10,122 nucleotides of DNA from SFHK01 sp963618055 (GCA_963618055.1 CAVERI010000095.1:1-10122); one strand, 5' to 3'; numbered from the stretch's first letter, positions 1 to 6,521 are shown. Notes: a model not told the origin generated them from the letters alone. A program made the numbers and translations.

Positions 1-24
1 CCATTGGAAGAAGAAACCCGCTAA
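1..24 (+). CDS. C-terminal tail of an upstream reading frame (partial)
   Basis: Frame 1 opens at the window edge and reads P-L-E-E-E-T-R before a TAA at 22-24. A terminator-like hairpin starts six bases later, which is where the end of a gene is expected. Seven residues cannot identify a family. The call rests on the stop-then-terminator arrangement and could be chance. Confidence 0.35.
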   Translation, partial: PLEEETR

Positions 25-29
25 ACCCT

Positions 30-68
30 CCCGCGCCGGACGTCACCCTGTCCGGTACGGGATTTTTT
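30..68 (+). terminator. Rho-independent terminator of the upstream gene
   Basis: CCGGAC (36-41) pairs with GTCCGG (50-55) around an 8-base loop. An outer CCCG (30-33) pairs with CGGG (58-61). Six T follow at 63-68. This is a standard intrinsic terminator in the plus direction and separates the upstream gene from the secreted-protein group. Confidence 0.75.
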
Positions 69-97
69 CTGCGGGCGCAAAAAAATTTCTTTTTCTC

Positions 98-130
98 TGC
101 AACGAAACGTCAGGCTGGGCTGTATATAAG
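98..130 (+). promoter_or_regulatory. Weak candidate promoter for the secreted-protein/sigma group
   Basis: TGTATATAAG at 121-130 can serve as a -10 region, but there is no good sigma-A -35 box at 16-18 bases. TGCAAC (98-103) lies 17 bases upstream and GAAACGT (104-110) also lies in the region. Such AAC-containing -35 elements resemble those used by ECF sigma factors. If so, the downstream ECF factor may drive its own group. This is inference from weak motifs. Confidence 0.25.
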
Positions 131-131
131 A

Positions 132-152
132 CGAAACCGCCTGAGCGGTTCG
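132..152 (+). promoter_or_regulatory. Leader hairpin just upstream of the secreted-protein RBS
   Basis: AACCGC (135-140) and GCGGTT (145-150) form a perfect 6-bp stem with a CTGA loop. CG at both ends extends it with one bulged A. The hairpin ends six bases before the AAGGAGG site at 158-164, so it lies in the 5' leader and may stabilise the mRNA or affect ribosome access. Its function is inferred. Confidence 0.45.
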
Positions 153-172
153 AAAAAAAGGAGGAAATGAAA

Positions 173-664
173 ATGAAGAAGATTTTTGCGGTGGTTCTGG
201 CGATGATGCTGTGCGTATGCGCGGCGGCGGAGACGGTGGCGACGAGCGGGGACGCTTACATCGAGGGCATGCCGAACCCGGTGGTTGAGCACGCGTCCTT
301 GGAGGAGCTGAGCAAGAAGGTAGGCTTTGAGGTGGTCGTGCCGGAGACGCTGGGCGAGTTTGAGCGGAAGGGATTCTTCTCCATCGACACGCTGGCGCAG
401 GTGATTTACACGCGTGGCGAGCAGGAGCTGTGCTGGCGCATGTCTCCCGCGGCGGACGGCGACAACAGCGGCGACTACAACGACTACGCGACCGTGACCG
501 CCGAGACGATCGGCGAGGTCTCCGTGACCTTTAAAGGCAACGATAACGAAGTAAGCCTTGCGCTCTGGACGCTGAACGGTTATGATTACTCCGTAGGCAT
601 CCGCGAGCAGGGCGTTTCGATGGATGAGATGCTGACCATTCTTGCCCAGCTCGGAATCGCCTGA
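173..664 (+). CDS. Small secreted protein homologous to the anti-sigma sensor domain
   Basis: This is a 163-residue protein with an N-terminal export signal: KK at 2-3, a hydrophobic stretch at about 4-18, and a likely signal peptidase I site near AAAE (17-20). No proper lipobox is present. The start at 173 is preferred over the in-frame ATG at 167 because AAGGAGG (158-164) lies 8 bases from 173 but only 2 from 167. The mature part (about 42-160) aligns along its whole length with the outer domain of the membrane protein encoded at 1457-2068. Shared blocks are CxRMxP (87-92), SGDYNxYA (99-106), KGxxxxVSL (121-129), a WT pair and a following Y-x-YS, and a final S-x-D-x-ML. The fold resembles the DUF4367-like sensor domains of clostridial anti-sigma factors, but I cannot confirm the family. 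It lies just upstream of the ECF sigma gene and may be a decoy, ligand carrier or target of the system. Confidence 0.8.
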   Translation: MKKIFAVVLAMMLCVCAAAETVATSGDAYIEGMPNPVVEHASLEELSKKVGFEVVVPETLGEFERKGFFSIDTLAQVIYTRGEQELCWRMSPAADGDNSGDYNDYATVTAETIGEVSVTFKGNDNEVSLALWTLNGYDYSVGIREQGVSMDEMLTILAQLGIA

Positions 665-673
665 GCTTTCGTT

Positions 674-702
674 CCCGGCGGGGGCTGAATCCCCTGCCGG
701 GG
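674..702 (+). promoter_or_regulatory. GC-rich hairpin between secreted-protein and sigma genes
   Basis: CCCGGC-GGGG (from 674) pairs with CCCC-T-GCCGGG (691-701) with one bulged T and a short loop. It begins 10 bases after the stop codon. Only a short mixed T stretch follows (GGTGTTTT, 706-713), so termination would be partial. It may let the secreted protein be made in excess over the sigma factor, or protect the upstream mRNA 3' end. No separate promoter is visible before the sigma gene. Confidence 0.55.
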
Positions 703-742
703 CATGGTGTTTTCACGAATGAATCTTCTGGAGGGATACGTG

Positions 743-1417
743 ATGGAGCTTGCACTGCGTCCGACTCAGCGCCCTGTCTTTTTAGAAAAGGCATGCGCGA
801 TAGACGGAAAAGCGCCCTTCTCTCGCCCGTGCGCCGAAACGTGCATCGAATCGCTTCTGCGGCCGTTCCGGCTGCTGTTCGCCTTCTTGCAGAAGGCGCG
901 CGGGACGGCTTCGGCGGAGACGAACGAGCGGGCGGCGTTCTTTCGGCAGCGCGCGGGGTTGCTGTTGGACGCATACGGCGATTCGATTCTGCGGCTGGCC
1001 TATTCCTATCTGCACAACCGCAGCGACGCGGAGGACATTCTTCAGGACACGCTGATGAAATATCTGACCGCGCAGCCGGACTGCGAAAGCGAAACGCACG
1101 AGAAGGCGTGGCTGATGCGAGTGGCCATCAACCTGTCCAAGAACCGGATCGAGTCGAACCGCTATCGCGCTCACGACGAGCTGGACGATCATTTTCTCGC
1201 CGACGAAGCGCCCGATCTGGCGTATGTGTGGGACGCGGTGCGGCAGCTTCCGCCCGAATGCGCGGAGGTGCTGCACCTGCACTATCAGGAGGGCTATTCC
1301 TGCGCGGAAATCGCCGGACTCCTGAAGCGCAACGAAGCCACAGTGCGCTCCCAATTAAGCCGCAGCCGCGCGAAACTGCGGGAGATTCTGAAGGAGAACT
1401 ACGACTTCGGGGAATAG
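743..1417 (+). CDS. ECF-type RNA polymerase sigma factor (sigma-70 family) with N-terminal extension
   Basis: This 224-residue sigma factor directs RNA polymerase to alternative promoters. Region 2 spans about 62-140: LLLDAYGDSILRLAYSYL, then the hallmark DAEDILQDTLMKYL (95-108), then the AWLMRVAINLSKNRI helix (122-136). Region 4 spans about 163-216: LPPECAEVLHLHYQEGYS, then the helix-turn-helix EIAGLLKRNEATVRSQLSRSRAKL. The start at 743 is chosen because GGAGGG (730-735) lies 7 bases upstream; the in-frame ATG at 704 has no such site. Typical ECF factors are about 160-190 residues. This one carries roughly 60 extra N-terminal residues with cysteines at 18, 30 and 34, including a CxxxC pair. 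The membrane anti-sigma-like gene follows after a 39-base gap, so the two are probably co-transcribed. Confidence 0.93.
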   Translation: MELALRPTQRPVFLEKACAIDGKAPFSRPCAETCIESLLRPFRLLFAFLQKARGTASAETNERAAFFRQRAGLLLDAYGDSILRLAYSYLHNRSDAEDILQDTLMKYLTAQPDCESETHEKAWLMRVAINLSKNRIESNRYRAHDELDDHFLADEAPDLAYVWDAVRQLPPECAEVLHLHYQEGYSCAEIAGLLKRNEATVRSQLSRSRAKLREILKENYDFGE

Positions 1418-1456
1418 ATTTTCGGAGTCGGGCAGGTCTGAAAGGGGATTTCGAGT

Positions 1457-2068
1457 TTGAAGTATGAGGCGCTTATGAATACACTTCGAGTTACGCCTGA
1501 GATGCGGCAGCGGACGCTGGACGCACTGGCCGCGCGGCGCGCCGCGGAGCTTCGAAAGCGGCGGATGCGCCGGACGTATGCGTGCGCGGCTTCGCTGGCG
1601 GCGTGTCTGGTTGTCGCGCTGCTGATCGGGCGCTTCCTGCCGCGCACGCCGGACGCACCCATCGAAACCGCCGTGATGAATCCCTACGGCGCGACGGAAT
1701 GCGCGGACGTCCGCGCGCTGTCGGACGCGCTGGGTTTCCCGGTAAAGACGCCGTCCGAGCTGCCCTTTGCGCCCGAGGAGGTCGCGTACAGCGCAATGTT
1801 CGGCGAATTTGCCCAGATCGACTATACCGGGGAGGGCTTCTCCGTGTGCGTGCGAATGACCCCCGGCACCGAGGACATCAGCGGCGACTATAACGAGTAT
1901 GCCCACGAGGAAACCGTGGACGTGAACGGCCAGCCCGTGCTTCTGAAAGGCGACGGCACCGCCGTTTCCCTCTCCACATGGACAGACGGCGAATACGCCT
2001 ACTCCATCTCCGCCGCTCCCGCGCTTTCACGGGACGACATGCTGCGCATGGTGGAGAGCATGCGATAA
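1457..2068 (+). CDS. One-pass membrane anti-sigma-like protein
   Basis: This 203-residue protein has a basic cytoplasmic N-terminus (1-40, rich in R and K), one transmembrane helix (about 41-61) and an outer domain (about 62-203). Directly behind an ECF sigma gene, this topology suggests an anti-sigma factor that holds the sigma factor and releases it on an envelope signal. The zinc-type HxxxCxxC anti-sigma motif is absent, so the cytoplasmic part is not a standard ZAS domain. The outer domain carries CVRMTP (131-136), SGDYNEYA (142-149), KG..VSL..WT and a terminal S-R-D-D-M-L, matching the secreted protein at 173-664. The start is a TTG at 1457, 9 bases after AAAGGGG (1441-1447). The first in-frame ATG (1475) is too far from that site. 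The anti-sigma role is inferred from topology and position. Confidence 0.78.
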   Translation: MKYEALMNTLRVTPEMRQRTLDALAARRAAELRKRRMRRTYACAASLAACLVVALLIGRFLPRTPDAPIETAVMNPYGATECADVRALSDALGFPVKTPSELPFAPEEVAYSAMFGEFAQIDYTGEGFSVCVRMTPGTEDISGDYNEYAHEETVDVNGQPVLLKGDGTAVSLSTWTDGEYAYSISAAPALSRDDMLRMVESMR

Positions 2069-2081
2069 AAGACGAATACGC

Positions 2082-2132
2082 AAAGCCGGAAGGGCGTTCC
2101 ATCCGCTGGGATGGACGTTCTTCCGGCTTTTT
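2082..2132 (+). terminator. Long hairpin terminator after the anti-sigma gene
   Basis: AAAGCCGGAA (2082-2091) pairs with TTCCGGCTTT (2121-2130), and an inner stem (CGTTCCATCC with GGATGGACG) fills most of the loop. T's continue to 2132. It lies between two convergent genes. In the minus direction only three T follow the stem, so it should be stronger for the plus-strand group but may also end the minus-strand methyltransferase mRNA. Confidence 0.85.
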
Positions 2133-2144
2133 ATGTATGCGGGT

Positions 2145-3188
2145 TTATTTTTGATAGCTGCCGTAGGTTTTAGCGATTTCGATCATGCGGCGGGCGCGGT
2201 CGAAGCTGGCGTTGGCGGGGTATTCGCAGCCGGTGGCGAGCATGAAGCCGCCGCCGGGCGCCATGGCGTCGATCTGGTCGCGGCACTGCTGATCCCATTC
2301 CTCGTCGGTGCCGATGACGGCGTTGGCGGGCGTGACGCAGCCGATGAGCGCCACCGTATCGCCGTATTTTGCCTTGCACTCGGCGAAGCTCGCGCAGTCG
2401 TCCGGCGGGTACAGGAAGGAAATGGCGGCGGGCTGGATGGCCTCGATCTGCGCGTCGAAATAGATGCGCTGGCCGCAGTTATGCACCATATTGATGCAGC
2501 CGTGGTCGCGCACGGTCTGCGAGAGCATTTTCATCGGCTCGGCTTCCATGTCCCTCCACATGGCCTTGCTCATCACGGAGCCGCTGGCGAACAGCGTGTC
2601 CCACATGATCGCGTCCGCGCCCGCGCCGCACAGCGCGCCGACGTATTCCGCCAGCGTTTCGGCGACGCGCGCGGTCGCGCCGCGCACGGCGTCGGGGTCG
2701 TCATAGAGATCCATATACAGGTTCTGCTGTCCGCGCAGCATGGACAGCGTGCCCAGCGGGCCGAACACGAACGCGATCACCGGCTTTTTGCCGCGCAGCT
2801 CGTTTTTCAGGCGGCGCACCACGTCCACGTGCATGTTCATGCGCGCGCTGCCGCGCCAGTCCACCTTCTGAATTTTCTCGTAGTCCTCGATTTCTGCAAT
2901 GAGCTGATGATCGAAATCCGGGTGCGCGGCTTCGTTTTCGGGGTAGACGATCTTCTGCCCCCACGCGTCGCACTCCACGGAAAGGTCGATCAGCGTGACC
3001 ACACAGTCGATGTCAAATTCCTCCACCGTTCTGAGGAAGCCCCTCGCGCACACCTCTGCGTTCGTTGACCACTCGGGATAGCTGGCGTTTACGAGCCTTC
3101 GGTTGATGCCGCACAGAATCGGGTACACGGGCACGCGGTCGGCGGGCCTGTGCGAAAGCAGGGCGGAGATGCGTTCCATGGAATTCAT
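2145..3188 (-). CDS. Uroporphyrinogen-decarboxylase-family corrinoid methyltransferase (MtaA/MtvB type)
   Basis: This is a 347-residue TIM-barrel protein of the URO-D fold. The family includes haem-pathway decarboxylases and zinc methyltransferases (MtaA, MtbA, CmuA and bacterial O-demethylase methyltransferases). The methyltransferase branch is favoured because the zinc ligands are in place: H236-N-C238 and C321 in GCEYPAN, matching the HxC...C pattern of MtaA. The gene is also paired with a corrinoid protein. It should move a methyl group between a substrate and cobalamin in the cytoplasm; the substrate is unknown. The start at 3188 has AAAGGAGG (3196-3203) 7 bases upstream. That site overlaps the stop codon of the corrinoid-protein gene, so the two are tightly coupled in one operon. 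It could be either the substrate-side or the acceptor-side methyltransferase. Haem biosynthesis is unlikely in this context. Confidence 0.9.
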   Translation of the reverse strand: MNSMERISALLSHRPADRVPVYPILCGINRRLVNASYPEWSTNAEVCARGFLRTVEEFDIDCVVTLIDLSVECDAWGQKIVYPENEAAHPDFDHQLIAEIEDYEKIQKVDWRGSARMNMHVDVVRRLKNELRGKKPVIAFVFGPLGTLSMLRGQQNLYMDLYDDPDAVRGATARVAETLAEYVGALCGAGADAIMWDTLFASGSVMSKAMWRDMEAEPMKMLSQTVRDHGCINMVHNCGQRIYFDAQIEAIQPAAISFLYPPDDCASFAECKAKYGDTVALIGCVTPANAVIGTDEEWDQQCRDQIDAMAPGGGFMLATGCEYPANASFDRARRMIEIAKTYGSYQK

Positions 3189-3201
3189 GCGGTGTCCTCC
3201 T

Positions 3202-3831
3202 TTACGCGCAGTAGGAAACGGCCTTTTCCGCGCAGCTGGCGGCGTCGGAGGTGTACGCGTCCGCGCCGATCTGCTCGCAGAAGGACTGGGTGACGGGCGC
3301 GCCGCCGATCATGATTTTGACCTTATCGCGGATGCCCGCCGCCTCAGCCGCCTTCACCACGTCCTCCATCACGCGCATCGTGGTCGTGAGCAGCGCGGAG
3401 CAGCAGATGATGCGGCAGTCCTGCTCGATGGCGGTGCGGACGAACGTCTCGGCCGGTACGTCGGTTCCAAGGTCGATGACCTCCAAGCCCTTGCCCTCCA
3501 GCATCATCTTCACAAGGTTCTTGCCGATGTCGTGCAGATCGCCCGCCACGGTGCCGATGCACACGCGACCGGTCGCCTTCACGCCCTCGGCGTTCAGAAG
3601 CGGCTTCAGCAGGCTTGCGCCCATGTTCATGGCGCGCGCCGCCACAAGCACCTCGGGAACGAACACCTCGTTGTTGCGGAACTTTGCGCCGATGGTGTTC
3701 ATGCCGTCGATGAGGCCCTTTTCCAGAATCTCGGACGCGGGAATGCCCTCGTCGATCGCCTGCTGCACCAGCGCCTTTACGTCCTTTGCCTTTCCAGCCT
3801 GAAGCTTCACCGAAATCTGCTGAAGATCCAT
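3202..3831 (-). CDS. Corrinoid (cobalamin)-binding protein of a methyltransferase system
   Basis: This 209-residue protein has the two-part fold of MtbC/MtmC/MtvC-type corrinoid proteins. A helical cap domain spans about 1-88, with PEVLVAARAMNMG at 59-71. A Rossmann-type B12 domain spans about 89-209. The B12-binding signature is complete: D98-x-H100-x-x-G103 (H100 as lower axial cobalt ligand), S145-x-L147, and G176-G177. It shuttles the methyl group on cobalt between methyltransferases in the cytoplasm. The start at 3831 has AAAGGAGG 8 bases upstream. It is the first gene of a two-gene operon with the URO-D-type methyltransferase 13 bases downstream. It is divergent from the PocR/AraC regulator, which probably controls it. 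Confidence 0.95.
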   Translation of the reverse strand: MDLQQISVKLQAGKAKDVKALVQQAIDEGIPASEILEKGLIDGMNTIGAKFRNNEVFVPEVLVAARAMNMGASLLKPLLNAEGVKATGRVCIGTVAGDLHDIGKNLVKMMLEGKGLEVIDLGTDVPAETFVRTAIEQDCRIICCSALLTTTMRVMEDVVKAAEAAGIRDKVKIMIGGAPVTQSFCEQIGADAYTSDAASCAEKAVSYCA

Positions 3832-3863
3832 GCGCGTGGCCTCCTTTCCCGTTTTGCGGGCAG

Positions 3864-3892
3864 TTGATTTTTCTGATTGACTATAGTATAAT
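3864..3892 (+). promoter_or_regulatory. Sigma-A promoter of the PocR/AraC regulator gene
   Basis: TTGATT (3864-3869) and TATAAT (3887-3892) are separated by exactly 17 bases. This predicts a start near 3899 and a leader of about 55 bases. It is a strong, housekeeping-type promoter. Confidence 0.8.
3885..3890 (-). promoter_or_regulatory. Candidate -10 box of the corrinoid operon, overlapping the regulator's -10
   Basis: Read on the minus strand, 3885-3890 is TATACT, a good -10 box about 54 bases before the corrinoid-protein start. No recognisable -35 lies 16-18 bases upstream. This fits an activator-dependent promoter. It shares bases with the plus-strand TATAAT at 3887-3892, so both promoters are unlikely to be occupied at once. 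Confidence 0.5.
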
Positions 3893-3955
3893 GGAAAAGC
3901 AAAACGAATGATTGTACTTTTCTACGATTTTTAGGAAAGATCAGCGAGGATGCCT

Positions 3956-5224
3956 ATGCCTGCCAGTCTGTTTTCATTTATCCCGGAGGAGCGGATGCTC
4001 GACATTCTGGAGTGCCTTCACCAGCTCACGCGGCTGTCCATCCTGCTGATGGACGCGGACGGCGGCGTTTTGCATCGGTTCGGCGAGACCAACGGCTGCT
4101 GCACGCTGCTTCGCAGCCGCGTGTTTACCGGAGACGAATGCCCGTCTTTGTACCGGCAGGCCGGCGCGCGCGCCCGAGAGCTGGGCGAGGCGTATATTTT
4201 TACCTGCCACGCGAACTTTAATCACATCGCGTTTCCCATGCTGCACGAAGGCGCGCTGCTGGCGATTATTCTCATCGGGCCGTTTCTGATGGATCGGCCG
4301 GACAGCACGCTCGTGAGCGGGCTGGCGGAGAGCCGCGGCCTGTCCGCCACGCTGTCGCTGGAAATCTACGACGAGCTTACGTCGCTGCCGGTGCTGGAAA
4401 CGGCGCGGGTGAACCACCTTTCCAAGCTGGTGGGGCACCTGCTTTCGCCGCTTCTGCCCGCCGAGCGCGTCGTGCTGCTGGCCAATCAGGAGAAGCTGTA
4501 TCAACAGTCCCGAATCAACGAAACTATTCAAATGTACAAGGGGCTTGAAACGCAGCCTGCGCAGGATTTTCTGTTTGAAAAAGAAAACGCGCTCCTGCAA
4601 AAGGTGCGCACGGGCAATGTGCCGGAAGCGAAGGCGGTGCTGAACGACCTGCTGGGCTATGTGTTCTTTTCGGAGGGCGGGCGGCTGGATACGATTCGCG
4701 CGCGCGCCATCGGCCTGACAGCGCTTCTGACCCGCGTGGCCATGGAGGGCGGCGCGAAGCGCGACAGCGTGTATTCGCTGAACCGCGATTTTCTGCCCCG
4801 GCTCAACGATACCGACAATATGGAGGGGCTTTGCTACCTGATGCAGCATGTGGTGGAGAGCTTCATGGAGGCCATGTTCGACCCGCTGGACAAGGGAAAT
4901 CCCTACGTCCGCAAGGCGCTGAGCCTGATTTCCGAGAGCTACGGCCAGCCGCTGACGCTGGAGGCCGTCGCGCGCGAAACGGGATTAAGCCCGAACTATT
5001 TCTCCGCGCTGTTTCACCAGACCACGGGCGCGAGCTTTCGGGAGCACCTGAACCGCGTGCGCATTGAGGAAAGCCGGAGGCTTCTGCTGAACACGGACTA
5101 CAGCCTTGCGGATATCGCCGTGGCCGTGGGCTTTACCGACCAAAGCTATTTCTGCAAGGTCTTTCGAAACCTCGTCGGGCTTTCGCCCGGCCGCTTCCGC
5201 AGCGGAAGTCCGCGCAAAAGCTAA
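3956..5224 (+). CDS. AraC-family regulator with PocR-type sensory domain
   Basis: This transcription factor is about 422 residues long. Residue numbers here count from the alternative ATG at 3950. The N-terminal sensor (about 14-118) matches the PocR pattern: a ligand-sensor helix start (MLDILECLHQLT), a conserved cysteine set (C50, C51, C64, C86), Y-I-F-T-C-H-A (82-88), IAFPM and IILIGPFLM (106-114). The middle (about 120-310) is a helical linker. The C-terminal AraC DNA-binding domain (about 316-424) has two helix-turn-helix units: LTLEAVARETGLSPNYFSALF, then SLADIAVAVGFTDQSYFCKVFRN, ending in the usual G-x-SPGRFR. ATG 3956 is preferred because GAGG (3946-3949) lies 6 bases upstream; ATG 3950 abuts that site. 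It is divergent from the corrinoid operon and probably activates it in response to a small organic substrate. Its stop overlaps the convergent pyruvyl transferase gene by 4 bases. Confidence 0.92.
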   Translation: MPASLFSFIPEERMLDILECLHQLTRLSILLMDADGGVLHRFGETNGCCTLLRSRVFTGDECPSLYRQAGARARELGEAYIFTCHANFNHIAFPMLHEGALLAIILIGPFLMDRPDSTLVSGLAESRGLSATLSLEIYDELTSLPVLETARVNHLSKLVGHLLSPLLPAERVVLLANQEKLYQQSRINETIQMYKGLETQPAQDFLFEKENALLQKVRTGNVPEAKAVLNDLLGYVFFSEGGRLDTIRARAIGLTALLTRVAMEGGAKRDSVYSLNRDFLPRLNDTDNMEGLCYLMQHVVESFMEAMFDPLDKGNPYVRKALSLISESYGQPLTLEAVARETGLSPNYFSALFHQTTGASFREHLNRVRIEESRRLLLNTDYSLADIAVAVGFTDQSYFCKVFRNLVGLSPGRFRSGSPRKS

Positions 5225-6324
5225 TCCGCGTCGGGCAACCCGAGCGCATTCAGAAGAAACTCGCGGGACGACGAGCGCATCGCCTCGAGCGTTTCCCGAA
5301 CCGGCGCGTAGTCGATTCCCGGCAGCGGATGAAAGCCGTCCGGCATATAGCGGTCGGACAGGCCGAAGGTCGCCAGCGCGTCCGTCACCTTCAGGGGAAG
5401 GCGGCGCGGGAAGGCGTAGAATTGCTTTTCAAACAGGATGGAAAACAGCACCGCGTGCAGCGAATTAGTGAAGATCATATCGGCGTTTCGCACCGCCGCC
5501 AGAAACTCGCGCGGCCCGGCCTGTCCGAGCACGCCCTTTCCGCGGCGCAGGTGGGTGGAAATTTCCAGCATCTTCAGCCCGCGCGCCTGCGCGTACTTTT
5601 TCGCCTCGGCGCGCAGGCGCGGATTGTCGTCCACGGGCATATACATCAGCAGATACGGCTTGCGCGTCGGCCGGCGGGCGCAGAGCGGCTCGTAGTCCTC
5701 GGGTCTCAGAAGCAGAACGGGGTCGAGCACCTGCGCGACCTCGCGGCTGGTCAGCTCGGAAAGGCACGCCGCGCCCGCGGCTTCGCGGCAGGACAGCGCA
5801 TCGAATTCCCGGGCGTATTCCCGAATCTCGCCGGCCTGCCTGTCGTCCTCCGGCCCCTCGTTCAGGCTGGGCGCGTAGGCGATTTTGCGCAGGCCGCGCA
5901 TACTGTCCAGCGCCAGAAAATACGCCGGGTCGAGCACGCCGTCGGTGATTTCCGATGACCAGATCACGTCGCTTTCGCAGATCAGCGTGTCGTAGGGCAG
6001 CTCGGCGGCGTTCAGCGTCGCGCGCGTGTAGTTGCGGGAAACCCGCTCGTGCGCGCGCAGAAAGCGCTCGAACCGCACGTGCCGCACGCGGCCGCGCACA
6101 TGCTTCAGCGTCTTGCCGACTACGGCGCGCATGTGCCCCTGCTTCAGCGAATTCCATATGCCGAAGCGCAGCCGGTGATTTTCCTGATTCGGGCGCGTGT
6201 AGAAAATCAGCTCGTTGTCCTCCGCGCCGGGAATGCGGCTCAGATATTGCTGAAACGCCCACCCGTGCAGCACCGCGCCGTAATTCCGGCTGGCCAAGTT
6301 CACATGCATGATGCCGATCTTCAT
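5221..6324 (-). CDS. Polysaccharide pyruvyl transferase family protein
   Basis: This 367-residue protein belongs to the GT-B-like polysaccharide pyruvyl transferase family (CsaB/WcaK-like). Members add pyruvate ketals from phosphoenolpyruvate to surface sugars, or modify glycans in related ways. Recognisable blocks in order are N-Y-G-A-V-L-H (14-20), SDVIWSSEI (118-126), AYAPS (149-153), SCRE (178-181), LDPVLLL (200-206), GPREFL (270-274), and TNSLHAVLFSILF (286-298), the signature near the C-terminal substrate site. The start at 6324 is chosen because AGAGGGG (6332-6338) lies 7 bases upstream. The in-frame ATG at 6351 has no binding site and would add nine unconserved residues. It has its own promoter and no glycosyltransferase or transport neighbours in the window, so the acceptor is unknown. 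Confidence 0.88.
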   Translation of the reverse strand: MKIGIMHVNLASRNYGAVLHGWAFQQYLSRIPGAEDNELIFYTRPNQENHRLRFGIWNSLKQGHMRAVVGKTLKHVRGRVRHVRFERFLRAHERVSRNYTRATLNAAELPYDTLICESDVIWSSEITDGVLDPAYFLALDSMRGLRKIAYAPSLNEGPEDDRQAGEIREYAREFDALSCREAAGAACLSELTSREVAQVLDPVLLLRPEDYEPLCARRPTRKPYLLMYMPVDDNPRLRAEAKKYAQARGLKMLEISTHLRRGKGVLGQAGPREFLAAVRNADMIFTNSLHAVLFSILFEKQFYAFPRRLPLKVTDALATFGLSDRYMPDGFHPLPGIDYAPVRETLEAMRSSSREFLLNALGLPDAD

Positions 6325-6375
6325 CGCCGCGCCCCTCTCGCATCCGTCCATCGTTAAAACAAAACGCCTATTTTC

Positions 6376-6404
6376 ATTTTAACACGACCCGAACACTACT
6401 TCAA
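6376..6404 (-). promoter_or_regulatory. Sigma-A promoter of the pyruvyl transferase gene
   Basis: On the minus strand, TTGAAG (6399-6404) and TAAAAT (6376-6381) are separated by 17 bases. The predicted start near 6369 leaves a leader of about 45 bases to the ATG at 6324. This also shows that the gene is not co-transcribed with the lipoprotein gene upstream. Confidence 0.7.
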
Positions 6405-6467
6405 CGCGGCAGCTGTCGCGAAAGTGTGTCAAAACGCGTTCTTTTCCGGGCGGGCGTTCACATATGA

Positions 6468-6502
6468 AAGGCCGCCGGAGCCTTCTCTGCTTCGGCGGCC
6501 TT
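6468..6502 (-). terminator. Hairpin terminator of the sporulation lipoprotein gene
   Basis: AAGGCCGCCG (6468-6477) and CGGCGGCCTT (6493-6502) are a perfect 10-bp inverted repeat 20 bases downstream of the lipoprotein stop codon. In the minus direction the stem is followed by TTTCATAT, a short T-tract, so the stem carries most of the strength. Confidence 0.7.
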
Positions 6503-6521
6503 GGGTTCCCGAGGGATTTCC

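Larger units (their letters stand above)
3850..3906. promoter_or_regulatory. 8-bp inverted repeat flanking the divergent promoters (candidate operator)
   Basis: CGTTTTGC at 3850-3857 and its exact reverse complement GCAAAACG at 3899-3906 sit 41 bases apart, one on each side of the overlapping promoters. The left copy lies just upstream of the plus -35 box. The right copy covers the plus transcription start and the minus spacer. It is a plausible pair of half-sites for the AraC-family regulator. One exact 8-bp pair can also arise by chance. Confidence 0.4.

Noticed and set aside
793..1467. Alternative plus-strand frame over the sigma factor gene
   Set aside because: It is arginine- and alanine-rich with no motif; the sigma factor's regions 2 and 4 lie in the other frame.
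2133..3068. Plus-strand open frame of 311 codons opposite the methyltransferase
   Set aside because: The composition is a shadow pattern, and the opposite strand carries a complete URO-D fold with zinc ligands.
2145..3188. True uroporphyrinogen decarboxylase (hemE)
   Set aside because: The HxC and GCE zinc ligands, the corrinoid-protein partner and the absence of haem-pathway genes all favour a methyltransferase.
3877..3892. TTGACT followed by TATAAT as a promoter
   Set aside because: The spacer is only 4 bases. TTGATT at 3864 has the correct 17-base spacing.
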